Source of the DNA: UBA4582 sp047630175
GTDB taxonomy: Bacteria > Pseudomonadota > Gammaproteobacteria > Pseudomonadales > Azotimanducaceae
Assembly: GCA_047630175.1 (NCBI GenBank)
Contig: JBLHVI010000005.1
Span: 55,326-119,325, forward strand
Length of the DNA: 64,000 bases
Reading direction: 5' to 3'
Below, in pieces: positions 54,561-63,120 of the stretch; within the stretch, counting starts at the first letter, position 1; the number at the start of each line of letters is the position of its first letter. A program made the translations under genes and the position numbers. A model generated the notes under the pieces. That model was not told where the DNA came from and did not search any database. It saw nothing but the letters and a program-made list of their open reading frames with translations.

Positions 54561-54579
54561 TATTGTCTTTACGACAATA
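54561..54579. promoter_or_regulatory. LysR-box-like inverted repeat upstream of the LysR gene
   Basis: TATTGTC (54561-54567) and GACAATA (54573-54579), with a 5-bp centre. It contains a T-N11-A core (T54564 to A54576) as for LysR-type operators, and lies 46 bp before the proposed ATC start at 54625. It would fall inside the coding region if the gene began at GTG 54550. Confidence 0.5.
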
Positions 54580-54624
54580 ATTTTCAAGACCACAATAGTC
54601 TCGAACCTACAGGAGCATCTCCCA

Positions 54625-55527
54625 ATCGACCAGTTAAAAGCACTGCGATACTTCAGTAAAGTTGTCGAAACAGGCAGCTTTACACGAGCAGCCGAGGCGT
54701 TTTCCGTGCCCCCATCATCCTTGTCCAGACGAGTCGCCGACCTAGAAAAGAGTCTCGGCGCGAATCTGCTGAAACGTAGCACCCGGGTGGTTCAAGTTAC
54801 GGAGATCGGCCAGCTTTACTTCAAGCAAGTGCAGGATATCCTCGCACAGCTTGAACAAAGTGACGAAACCGTGCGCAGCTATCAGGCAAAGCCGACGGGG
54901 TTTCTACACATCAGTTCTATGGTTAGCTTCGGCGAGCGCCTGTTACTCCCCCTGCTAGAAGAGTTTAGAACCTTGTATCCAGAGATTATCTTAGATGTCG
55001 GTCTAAGCGATGAACTTTCAACACTGTCACGAGACGATGTGGATATAGCCATACGCGGTGGCTATGCCCCTAACGAGCGAGTGCAGGCAGTACGACTAAT
55101 GGATAACGAGTTTATTCCGGTAGCGTCTTCGGCCTATTTAGCAAGGATGGGCACACCGAAGCACGCCATCGAGCTAAGACAACATAAAGGCTTGTTTTTC
55201 CGCACACCTAATGGCCCCACGCCTTGGTTATGTCAGTCAGACGGACAGTGGCAGGATGTCACTGCGGCACCCGTTGTCATCTCTAACAATGGCAAGTGGT
55301 TAGGCGAGCAGGCAATTGCAGGAATTGGTATTTTGATGGCACCGCGCTGGTCATTGCAGACCTTTCTTGATAGCGGTGAATTACAAGAATTATTTATTGA
55401 GCCAACAATTAAGATCAGTCAGAATCCGGATCTGGCTATTTACCTGCTATACCAAAAGCAGCAATACTTAGTACCCAAGGTGAAAGTCGCGGTAGATTTT
55501 CTGGTGTCTCGCGTGTCGGGTGCGTGA
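54625..55527 (+). CDS. LysR family transcriptional regulator, apparent ATC start
   Basis: A 300-residue LTTR with N-terminal winged helix (DQLKALRYFSKVVETGSF, then RAAEAFSVPPSSLSRRVADLE) and a periplasmic-binding-like effector domain (about 90-295: FLHISSMVSFGERLLLP, IDVAIRGG-like DVDIAIRGGYAP). The family N-terminus is usually MDQLKALRYF; here the codon at that position is ATC (54625-54627), and AGGAG (54611-54615) lies nine bases upstream. The only upstream in-frame usual start is GTG 54550, which would add 25 residues and place an operator in the coding region. A rare ATC start or a sequence error is therefore likely. Divergent from the DUF6265 gene. Confidence 0.85.
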   Translation: MDQLKALRYFSKVVETGSFTRAAEAFSVPPSSLSRRVADLEKSLGANLLKRSTRVVQVTEIGQLYFKQVQDILAQLEQSDETVRSYQAKPTGFLHISSMVSFGERLLLPLLEEFRTLYPEIILDVGLSDELSTLSRDDVDIAIRGGYAPNERVQAVRLMDNEFIPVASSAYLARMGTPKHAIELRQHKGLFFRTPNGPTPWLCQSDGQWQDVTAAPVVISNNGKWLGEQAIAGIGILMAPRWSLQTFLDSGELQELFIEPTIKISQNPDLAIYLLYQKQQYLVPKVKVAVDFLVSRVSGA

Positions 55528-55537
55528 CACCTGCTTT

Positions 55538-56050
55538 TCACACACCCTGAGCCTTTTCATAAAAGGCGAATTTCTTACTGGTAACAAAAGCCTCAAGCTT
55601 TTCTAGCTCGCGCATCACCTCTTGTTTGTCTTCCTCACGAGTAGATGTAGCACCGTTAGCCTGAAGGCGTTCAATAGTCAGGCGCGCATTCTCTAAATTT
55701 TCGTGACTACTCAGTAAGCTTGGATCGATGCGCTCCCAGTCGACAGAGGAAAGTATAGCGATCAGAACCTCGGTTCTTTCTCTAAGCTGCGCCAACTCTT
55801 CCTGGGTCGTACTCCAGCCTGTCAACTCCTGCAGCTTACGCTGTTCCCAGCCTTTACCGTCAGCAAAGGTTTTAAAGGCATGCAGCGCCAAGCCAATGCC
55901 CCAGCCAAACATTGGGTAGAAAAACCAAAGCTCGTCGCCTGCCATAATGTTCATCGCAAACAACGCTACATTCACAGCGGCGAAGGTCGCCAGATGATGA
56001 TAAAACCCTTTTAGGTCTTTGATTCGGGCTTTCGCTTGTTGTTCATTCAT
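55538..56050 (-). CDS. 2TM domain-containing protein
   Basis: A 170-residue protein. The N-terminal RIKDLKGFYHHLATFAAVN near residue 9 leads into two membrane helices (about 20-36 and 42-60) with WFFYPMFGWGIGLALHAFKTF, the pattern of the 2TM family. The rest is a charged coiled-coil-like C-terminus (about 85-165) with many Glu, Arg and Leu. In other proteins the 2TM unit is linked to sensor or transcription modules, but here it is alone. Function unknown. It converges on the LysR gene. Confidence 0.78.
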   Translation of the reverse strand: MNEQQAKARIKDLKGFYHHLATFAAVNVALFAMNIMAGDELWFFYPMFGWGIGLALHAFKTFADGKGWEQRKLQELTGWSTTQEELAQLRERTEVLIAILSSVDWERIDPSLLSSHENLENARLTIERLQANGATSTREEDKQEVMRELEKLEAFVTSKKFAFYEKAQGV

Positions 56051-56364
56051 GTCGAGTCCATATCCTGATAGAGATTATTGATCTGACTGATCAGTCGCAC
56101 GGGCTGCTCCAACACACATCATTCTGCCGCAATCGCAGTGTGCAGTCTAATGCTAAAGATATTAGCAACCTCTGTGCCATAACCTAACCTATTGTAATAT
56201 AGAGATATTCTAATCCGGCTCACGGCAGGAATCGTGAGACTGACGAATCTAAGGTGCTGTTCGTCAAATATCGCGTAATCCAGTGCATACAATGACGCCA
56301 ATCCGATATCATCTTCTTCGTGCAGATGGTTCAATATATATTCAATTCAATCGGAGGCTAACGC
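56051..56364. other. 314-bp intergenic region
   Basis: Between the divergent 2TM and MBL genes. A 71-codon leftward frame (56119-56334) starts with TTG, has no ribosome site and no recognisable family, so I do not call a gene. GGAGG at the right edge serves the MBL gene. Confidence 0.5.
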
Positions 56365-57267
56365 ATGGTTTGGGTAAAAAGAATTAGCTTGGCACTTGTA
56401 GCGATCGTCATCGTGTTTTCTGGCTATGTGTTTATGTCGGTGAGATCCCTTGAAGTTGAATCGCTATCAGATGATCTACACGTCTTATTTGGCATGGGTG
56501 GAAATGTTGCCGTTCTGAATACCCAAGAAGGCACCGTGATTGTCGACACAATGACTTTTCAACTCCAAGGTGACAGAATCAAAGAACTTGCTATGAAACT
56601 AACCGGCAAGCCTGTCATAGCGGTTATCAACAGCCACTACCATCTGGATCATACCCACGGAAACCCGGCGTTTGACCCTGGTGTAAAAGTGATTTCAACT
56701 GCGCGAACGCTGCATCATTTAGAAAAAACCGATGGCGAGTATTTTGCCGAAGCGCCTCATACCCTGCCAAATGAAACATTTTCCGGCATTCATCGTTTAG
56801 AATTTGGTGACAAGCATTTGTTGTTAGTGTCACCCGGCTTAGGTCACACTGATGGCGACTTGGTCGTTGTTTTTGAAGAAGAGCGCGTTATTCATATGGG
56901 CGATCTGTTGTTCAACGGCCACTACCCCAACATCGATCTTGAGGCAGGTGGTTCGGTGAAGGCTTGGCCTGCAACATTAGATCGCACTTTGGAATTGGAC
57001 TTTGACCGTGCAATTCCGGGTCATGGGCTCGTGACTGACAGAGCAGGGGTAAAGCAGTTCCAGCGCTTCATGGTGCAGCTCGCAGACATCGGCCGGAACT
57101 CCGTTGATAATGGGCTAGACCTTAGGCAAACACTCAAGACCGCAGCACTAACGGAGGATGCGACTTATGAGGAAATTAAAATGATCGTGCCGATTGGGTT
57201 GGATAGATCCTTTGTCATTACCAGAGCTTGGGAAGAGGCGAACGGAAAAATTACCCCGCGGCCCTAG
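56365..57267 (+). CDS. MBL fold metallo-hydrolase, exported or membrane-anchored
   Basis: A 300-residue metallo-beta-lactamase-fold hydrolase. The zinc motif HYHLDHTHGN is near residue 91, with LGHTDGDLVVVF near 170, HMGDLLFNGHYPN near 188 and the last His in IPGHG near 220. The N-terminus has a hydrophobic segment (about 8-25), so it is exported or membrane-anchored. The family covers lactonases, thioesterases and beta-lactamases; the substrate cannot be told. GGAGG lies nine bases before ATG 56365. Confidence 0.85.
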   Translation: MVWVKRISLALVAIVIVFSGYVFMSVRSLEVESLSDDLHVLFGMGGNVAVLNTQEGTVIVDTMTFQLQGDRIKELAMKLTGKPVIAVINSHYHLDHTHGNPAFDPGVKVISTARTLHHLEKTDGEYFAEAPHTLPNETFSGIHRLEFGDKHLLLVSPGLGHTDGDLVVVFEEERVIHMGDLLFNGHYPNIDLEAGGSVKAWPATLDRTLELDFDRAIPGHGLVTDRAGVKQFQRFMVQLADIGRNSVDNGLDLRQTLKTAALTEDATYEEIKMIVPIGLDRSFVITRAWEEANGKITPRP

Positions 57268-57328
57268 TAGCTTAACAAGTGCCGCGACCCGGAGCCGAAG
57301 TGCATTCCATCTCTAACCGACACGCTCT

Positions 57329-58300
57329 CTAACCGACACTCTGGTCAATCAACTGCATCGTTTCAGCGTCTAGCGGGCCGGCCTTTTCGGCGGCAAGACA
57401 TTCGTATAACTGTGCTCGATTTGTAACACCAAGGACAACAGTATCAACCCCCGGCATGCTGAGGGCGTACTGATGCGCGAGGAACGCGGCACTGACACCA
57501 CGCGCTTCCGCTAACTGGCGAAAACCTGCCGCTCTGACAAAATCCTTTGCTTCAGCTGAGGTTGGATCGATATCACGGTCGATACTCGCTGTTAATGCGC
57601 CGGCGGCCACCGCTCGAATCCCCATCACACCAACACTATTATCGCGAGCGCGTTGAATCACGCCACGAGGATCAGCCGCTTCCGCCGTAATGGGCATGCT
57701 ACCCGCGCTATCTAATAGGTTCGTCATGGCTTGAATAACGTCAGGCTTTTGATCCGCATCTAGCACCGCATAGTTCGCAGACTGAACACTGGCCGCAGTT
57801 ATTCCCCACCCGCCGATTCTACCTTCCGCTTTCAATTTCTCAAAAGTGCGAATGACATGGTCCTGATAATTGCGCCACTGGACTGCCGCCTGCGACAGTA
57901 TTTCAGGCCGACTGCTGTCCTGCCAACCATCTGGAATAACGTAGCCATGCAAAATAAAAAGGTCAATGAAGTCGCGCTTTAACCGCGCGCAGCTTTTGTC
58001 CAATGAGCGGATCAACTTAGGTTCAATATCACTTGGTTCAACGCCACCAACGAGACATTTTGTAGTAACCCGTAGATCTGCCGGATAGCCATCCTCGAAG
58101 GCAAGGCCCATTACCGTTTCCGCTTCTCCTCTGCCATACATCGGCGCCATATCGAATAAGTTAATCCCGCCAGTATAGGCGTCATGAACAGTAGCGATCG
58201 CCTCGTTTCTGGTCGTCTCGCCCCACACTTGGCCGATTCCGCCACCGCCTAATGTGAGACGACTGATACCTTCGAGCTTGCCCAGATTAGATTGCTTCAT
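57329..58300 (-). CDS. Aldo/keto reductase
   Basis: An NAD(P)H-dependent (beta/alpha)8 barrel oxidoreductase, 323 residues. The family signature INLFDMAPMYGRGEAETVMG near residue 50 contains the catalytic Asp and Tyr, and KRDFIDLFILHG near 115 contains the active-site His. The C-terminal part binds the nicotinamide cofactor. AGGAG lies upstream; ATG 58300 or the adjacent GTG 58303 could start it. The substrate is unknown. It is followed (in transcription order preceded) by a MATE gene 48 bp away on the same strand. Confidence 0.88.
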   Translation of the reverse strand: MKQSNLGKLEGISRLTLGGGGIGQVWGETTRNEAIATVHDAYTGGINLFDMAPMYGRGEAETVMGLAFEDGYPADLRVTTKCLVGGVEPSDIEPKLIRSLDKSCARLKRDFIDLFILHGYVIPDGWQDSSRPEILSQAAVQWRNYQDHVIRTFEKLKAEGRIGGWGITAASVQSANYAVLDADQKPDVIQAMTNLLDSAGSMPITAEAADPRGVIQRARDNSVGVMGIRAVAAGALTASIDRDIDPTSAEAKDFVRAAGFRQLAEARGVSAAFLAHQYALSMPGVDTVVLGVTNRAQLYECLAAEKAGPLDAETMQLIDQSVG

Positions 58301-58347
58301 CACTTCTCTCCTGTAGAGGTCGCGTTTGGTGATTTCTTGAAAGTTCC

Positions 58348-59721
58348 TCAGCCGGCCAACTGCCTAATCCGCGCTGGGTTATTGCTTGTTTTCCACAGAC
58401 GCATCGAAATCAGCAGCGCCGCCGTACCCACACCGATAGATATACCGATCCAGAATCCATAAACACCCATAGGCTCACCGATCAAACCAAAACCCAGAAT
58501 ACATTCCAGTGGCATGCCGATGACCCAAAAACTAAACAACGCAATCCACATCGGCGCCCGGGTGTCTTTGTAGCCCCGTAACGCGCCAGCAGCGGTTGAC
58601 TGTATGGCATCGAGTATCAAAAAGAACGTAACAAACAGCAATAATTCTGCCGCTAGACCCGCGACCGCTACGTCCTTGGTGTAAAAACCCACCAAGTCGA
58701 ATCTGAAAAGGTATATGAAAACAGACCCTGAAAGCGCAATGAGCACTGTTGTCATAAGCGCCAACGCTGCGGTCGTTCTTGCGTCGACAACCTCTGCTGC
58801 ACCTATCCGAAAGCCAATACGGATTGTTGCCGCCATGCCTAGCGCCATGGCAGGCATAAACAAAATCCCATTCAGACCCATGGCAATATTGTGCGCGGCA
58901 ACCGTGTCCGCACCAAGCCGCCCAAGCAGTAAGGTCGTAAACGAAAACAGCCCCACCTCGGCAAAAATTGATGCGCCTATGGGCAAGCCAATAATCAACA
59001 AAGGTTTCATCCTCTGCCAATCTGGGAAAGTGACACGTTGGCGCCAACCCGTGATATCAAAACGTTTGCGAGATACAACAAAGATAATCATCAAAAGTTG
59101 AAACCAATTGATAATCGCGTTGGCCAGACCACAACCCGCTCCGCCCATTTCAGGCAGTCCAAACTCGCCGTAGATCAATACGTAGTTCAATGGAATTTTG
59201 AGACACAACGCCGTGATCGCAATAAACATGGCAGGACGTGTAATCCCCATACCATCAGCAAGAAAGCGCAGACAGAAAAAACACATCAGTGCCGGGAAAC
59301 CCATTGAGGCCAGCGCAAGGTAAGGAATAGAAATCGCCGACGCTACTGGGTCAACGCCAACAAGTTCGTACACCGGTCCGATATTGTTGAGAATCAAAGC
59401 ACCGAGCAGACCGCCAAATAACGCCATCCACAGACCTTGCCGAATGACCTCGCCAATTTCCGAATAGTTTCGCGCACCGTTCAGCTGCGCAACCGTTGGC
59501 GTGACCGCTTGAATCAACCCCATCATCAGCAGCACCACGGGCCATAATAGACTGCCACCGAGCGCTACACCGGCAAGATCAGCGGAACCATATTGACCCG
59601 CCATAATCGCATCACTCACACCCATACCCATTTGAGCAAGCTGCGCCCCCATAAGGGGTAAGGCGATATGGTAAAGCCGCCGGATTTCAATCGCCAAACC
59701 CGGCTTCGGGATATCGATCAT
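58348..59721 (-). CDS. MATE family efflux transporter (NorM-like)
   Basis: A 457-residue, 12-TM transporter of the NorM type, probably Na+-coupled. Motifs seen are LPLMGAQLAQMGMGVSDAIM near residue 19, the VTPTVAQLNGA segment near 70 and, in the second half, GRLGADTVAAHNIAMGLNG near 270 and IRIGFRIGAAE near 308. It is more like NorM than the MATE protein at 48858-50213, so the two are not recent duplicates. Its end is about 48 bp before the aldo/keto reductase gene, so the two may be co-transcribed. Confidence 0.9.
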   Translation of the reverse strand: MIDIPKPGLAIEIRRLYHIALPLMGAQLAQMGMGVSDAIMAGQYGSADLAGVALGGSLLWPVVLLMMGLIQAVTPTVAQLNGARNYSEIGEVIRQGLWMALFGGLLGALILNNIGPVYELVGVDPVASAISIPYLALASMGFPALMCFFCLRFLADGMGITRPAMFIAITALCLKIPLNYVLIYGEFGLPEMGGAGCGLANAIINWFQLLMIIFVVSRKRFDITGWRQRVTFPDWQRMKPLLIIGLPIGASIFAEVGLFSFTTLLLGRLGADTVAAHNIAMGLNGILFMPAMALGMAATIRIGFRIGAAEVVDARTTAALALMTTVLIALSGSVFIYLFRFDLVGFYTKDVAVAGLAAELLLFVTFFLILDAIQSTAAGALRGYKDTRAPMWIALFSFWVIGMPLECILGFGLIGEPMGVYGFWIGISIGVGTAALLISMRLWKTSNNPARIRQLAG

Positions 59722-59848
59722 AAGACTCTAATCTTTAATTGGAGGGCTAAAGACACTGCGCGTGGCGTAGAACTGGCGTACCCGCGTAAACGTTTCACAG
59801 TATCGTATACGCAGCCACCTGAGGTTTGACGTTGTTAAACGCATAATG

Positions 59849-61903
59849 CTATGTCTCGGGCGCCTGCGGCCCATACTTTCTAAACCAGGCTAGGATATTC
59901 TCAACCTTGGCAATCATCCGCGATGGCTTACCGGCAATACCATGGGGACTGCCCGGGACCCTCACCATCAAGGTGTCGACGCCCACCAGCTTGAGCGCCT
60001 GATAGAACTGTTGAGTCTCGGAGATCGGCGTGCGGCGATCTTCTTCGCCCGTTATTAGCAACGTCGGTGTCTTGACATTACCCACCAGCGACAGCGGGCT
60101 GCGTTGCCAATAGTGCGCCATATGGTCCCAAGGTAATCCCGGAAACTGATTCGGTATCTGACCCAGATAACTGTCAGCGGTCAGCACCTTGGACAACCAG
60201 TTAATCACCGGCTTTGCCACCGCCGCTGCCCGATAGCGATCGGTTAGACCAATGGCATAAGCACTAGCAATACCGCCCGCTGATCCACCCGTAATATAGA
60301 CCTGCTGCGGATCGATAAAGCCCATCTCAATCACGTGATCTACGCCACTGTCATGGTCGGCGTAATCTTCTTTACTGGAGTACTTGTACTGCAACAGCAG
60401 TGCAAAGCGCTCGCCGTATGACGTGCTACCTCGATGGTTGTCATACACCACCACATAGCCCTCTGCCGCATAGCGCTGCATTTCAGCCGAAAAATTCGGA
60501 CCGTAGCTAAGATGCGGGCCACCGTGAATTTCAAGAATCAGCGGGTATTTCTTCGTGGGGTCGAAATTCGGGGGCGTTAAATACCAGCCCTGAATCATTT
60601 CGCCATCAAAGCTTGATGCATAGTTAATTTCGTGCAGCTCACCCAACGTTTTGTGCGCCAAAAGATCGCTATTCAGGTCGGTGATCACATAGGTTTTCTT
60701 ACCAACCAACACGCTTAAGTCAGCAGGACGCTGAGCGCTGCCACGCGTAATGGCGAGGCTGCCGTTAGCAGCTACATGATAGTCACCCGAGGTGTAGGGA
60801 CGCCCAAGGGTTTGACTGCCGAGACCTGCGGCACGCACTGTCAATTTACCTTTGAGACTAGCCCGGCCGACATTGGTTAAGCCTTGGTCAGTGTAAGCGA
60901 AGTACAGCGCCTTGTTGCCCGACCAAAGGGGCGCGTTAATGCGTCGATCAAGGCCTGTCGTCAGCGTCAAGGCATCACTCCCATCTATATTCATTACCAC
61001 CAACTCGCGGGGACGATAGGCTAGGGCCTTGTCATCTGACTTCAAATAGGCGATGCGTTTGCCGTCGGGTGAAACCAATGGATGGGTTTCTGCACCGGCC
61101 GCATCGGTCACCTGACGCAAGCTGCCGTCGGCCAGCGCTATGGCAAACAAATCTGCTTCTCGGGTCTTGAATTCCCAATCATCACGGCGATTCGCCGAGA
61201 CGAAAATATGCTCGCCATCCGCAGCCCAGCTAAGGTTGCCCTGGTGATTGAAATCACCTGATGTCAGTTGCCGTGATGTGCCGCCCAACGCCGGCACGAC
61301 AAACACGTGATCGAAAGCCGTGTCGATAATGCCCTTACCGTCGGTCTGATACTTGGCCTTGCTGACATAGATCACATCGTCAGACCATTTTGCACCTTTG
61401 GGCTTTGCCGGCATGTTGACCGATAGTGGTTTATCTTTACTCGGCACGCTCATCACAAAGGCGATCTGCCCGCCACTAGGCGACCAGCTAATGTTGCGAG
61501 GCGCCATTGCCAGATTAGTCAGCACGGCCGTGTCGCCGCTGTCGAGCCAGCGAACATAAAGCTGCTGTGAACCGCTGGCATTCGACAAGTAAGCGAGACG
61601 CTTGCCATCCGGCGACCAACGAGGGCTACTGTGGCTATGGCTGTCGGCCAACAAGGGCCGATGGTCACTACCGTTACTATTGGCGATCCAGAGCTGTTGG
61701 CGGTTACCGTCAGTCATTACATCAAAACTGCGACGCACATACACGACCTGATTGCCGTTCGGCGACAGCCGTGGATCGTCAACATACTCCAACTCGAAAA
61801 TGTCCATCGCACTGAATGTGCTCGCAACAGTTTCTTGGGATTGGGCCACGGCAGGGCAAAGGGTGACACTCAATAACAAAGCAACAAATAGTAGGCGGCG
61901 CAT
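59849..61903 (-). CDS. S9 family prolyl oligopeptidase/dipeptidyl peptidase
   Basis: A secreted serine peptidase of 684 residues. The N-terminal signal peptide (MRRLLFVALLLSVTLCPAVA) is followed by a WD40-like beta-propeller domain (repeats such as SSPRWSPDGKRLAYLS near 95 and THPLVSPDGKRIAYLK near 275) and a C-terminal alpha/beta-hydrolase domain (from about 440). The catalytic Ser is in GGSAGGIASA near residue 540, the Asp in the ITGEEDRRTP region and the His in PGSPHGIAG near 650. It should release dipeptides or cut after Pro/Ala in the periplasm. ATG 61903 begins the signal peptide; the frame opens to 61975. Confidence 0.9.
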   Translation of the reverse strand: MRRLLFVALLLSVTLCPAVAQSQETVASTFSAMDIFELEYVDDPRLSPNGNQVVYVRRSFDVMTDGNRQQLWIANSNGSDHRPLLADSHSHSSPRWSPDGKRLAYLSNASGSQQLYVRWLDSGDTAVLTNLAMAPRNISWSPSGGQIAFVMSVPSKDKPLSVNMPAKPKGAKWSDDVIYVSKAKYQTDGKGIIDTAFDHVFVVPALGGTSRQLTSGDFNHQGNLSWAADGEHIFVSANRRDDWEFKTREADLFAIALADGSLRQVTDAAGAETHPLVSPDGKRIAYLKSDDKALAYRPRELVVMNIDGSDALTLTTGLDRRINAPLWSGNKALYFAYTDQGLTNVGRASLKGKLTVRAAGLGSQTLGRPYTSGDYHVAANGSLAITRGSAQRPADLSVLVGKKTYVITDLNSDLLAHKTLGELHEINYASSFDGEMIQGWYLTPPNFDPTKKYPLILEIHGGPHLSYGPNFSAEMQRYAAEGYVVVYDNHRGSTSYGERFALLLQYKYSSKEDYADHDSGVDHVIEMGFIDPQQVYITGGSAGGIASAYAIGLTDRYRAAAVAKPVINWLSKVLTADSYLGQIPNQFPGLPWDHMAHYWQRSPLSLVGNVKTPTLLITGEEDRRTPISETQQFYQALKLVGVDTLMVRVPGSPHGIAGKPSRMIAKVENILAWFRKYGPQAPET

Positions 61904-62003
61904 GAAATCCTCAGACTGAAAAACACAAATTTTGGATTGCAGAGAATCATAACGGTCATGACCACCGATCTCCACCTAAGAGCACCTGCACGACTAGGGC
62001 ACG

Positions 62004-62915
62004 CTACCGCAGCTGCCAGGCCAGCAACAAACTCTGCAGCGCAGTGGCAACGGCCAGCGGCTCATCGAACATCAGATGATGGTGGGTATTTGGGATCGTC
62101 AGCATGGGAATGCGCCCATCAGTCAGTTGACGGGTATAGACGACACTTTCCGGACTGTAGTCGAGACTGTGCTCTGCCATGATAAACGCTGCGGGACACG
62201 CCAATCCCAGCAGCTTATCCTCATCGCTTGGACTACCTTCGCGCGCCATGCTCAAATTCTTGAACATGCCCGGATCGAATTTCCAGGTCCAACCACCCTC
62301 TACTGGCCGAATGCCATGCGCACCAACGTAGGCCACGATCTCTGGGTGCTGGCAGGTTTGTTCCGGCATAAGCCGAAATCTAGCCAGCGCTGATGGCCGG
62401 TCCGAATACACGCGAGTTGGCCTGACGGCCTCTGCCTGACGCTGGCGTCTGAACTCAGCGAACGCTTCAATTTGCGCCGGCGCCGAGATAGTAAAGTCGA
62501 GGACCACAATCCCGCCTAGTTCTTTGCTGTACAGGTGACCCGTCTCCAAGGTGACGAAACCACCGAAGCTGTGACCCACCACATAGGGCTTATCGCCAAG
62601 ACCCGCCGCCTGCGAGACACCCATCACTTCCTTGGCAAACTGCTCCCCGGAATATCTATCGCGCCAGCCACTGTCACCGGCGCCTGAAAAATCCATAGCA
62701 GCCACGCGAAAATGTTCAGCCAAGAAAGGGGCGATCATACGCCACCACTCAAGATGGGCATTACTGCCATGCAACAGGACGATACCGGGCTTGCCAATAT
62801 CACCCCAAGCCACATAGTGAATCTTACAGCCATCAACAATAACATCACCCGGCTCGCAGGGTGTATCTAGGGCCAGCTGAAACCAGCTGGGATATTCGGC
62901 GGAAGGACTATTCAT
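62004..62915 (-). CDS. Alpha/beta hydrolase
   Basis: A 303-residue alpha/beta-hydrolase without signal peptide. The oxyanion loop HGSNAHLEWW is near residue 50, the nucleophile elbow VVGHSFGGFVTLE near 112 and the last His in NTHHHLMFDEP near 275. It resembles soluble epoxide hydrolase or carboxylesterase-like enzymes. The substrate is unknown. It precedes the S9 peptidase gene by 100 bp on the same strand, so a joint transcript is possible. Confidence 0.82.
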   Translation of the reverse strand: MNSPSAEYPSWFQLALDTPCEPGDVIVDGCKIHYVAWGDIGKPGIVLLHGSNAHLEWWRMIAPFLAEHFRVAAMDFSGAGDSGWRDRYSGEQFAKEVMGVSQAAGLGDKPYVVGHSFGGFVTLETGHLYSKELGGIVVLDFTISAPAQIEAFAEFRRQRQAEAVRPTRVYSDRPSALARFRLMPEQTCQHPEIVAYVGAHGIRPVEGGWTWKFDPGMFKNLSMAREGSPSDEDKLLGLACPAAFIMAEHSLDYSPESVVYTRQLTDGRIPMLTIPNTHHHLMFDEPLAVATALQSLLLAWQLR

Positions 62916-63120
62916 ATATATGACTCACCCAATAAAAGTAACTGCATACCTTCAAGAATTACCGCGTCAGAGTAAAGCACCACGGTAAACTTTACACGCC
63001 AACAGACTCAGGGCTTAGGACTTAGCAATGGCTTGCTTCAATCATATCCACAAGGAAATTGCTGATTAACGAATGCAATCGATAATGCATCTCTACAGCC
63101 TTTTTTGGTAACCTGCTGCA

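Noticed and set aside
56119..56334. 71-codon leftward frame with TTG start
   Set aside because: No ribosome site and no family; it fills the upstream region of the MBL gene.
48858..59721. The two MATE genes considered as a recent duplication
   Set aside because: Their sequences differ throughout and they belong to different MATE subgroups.
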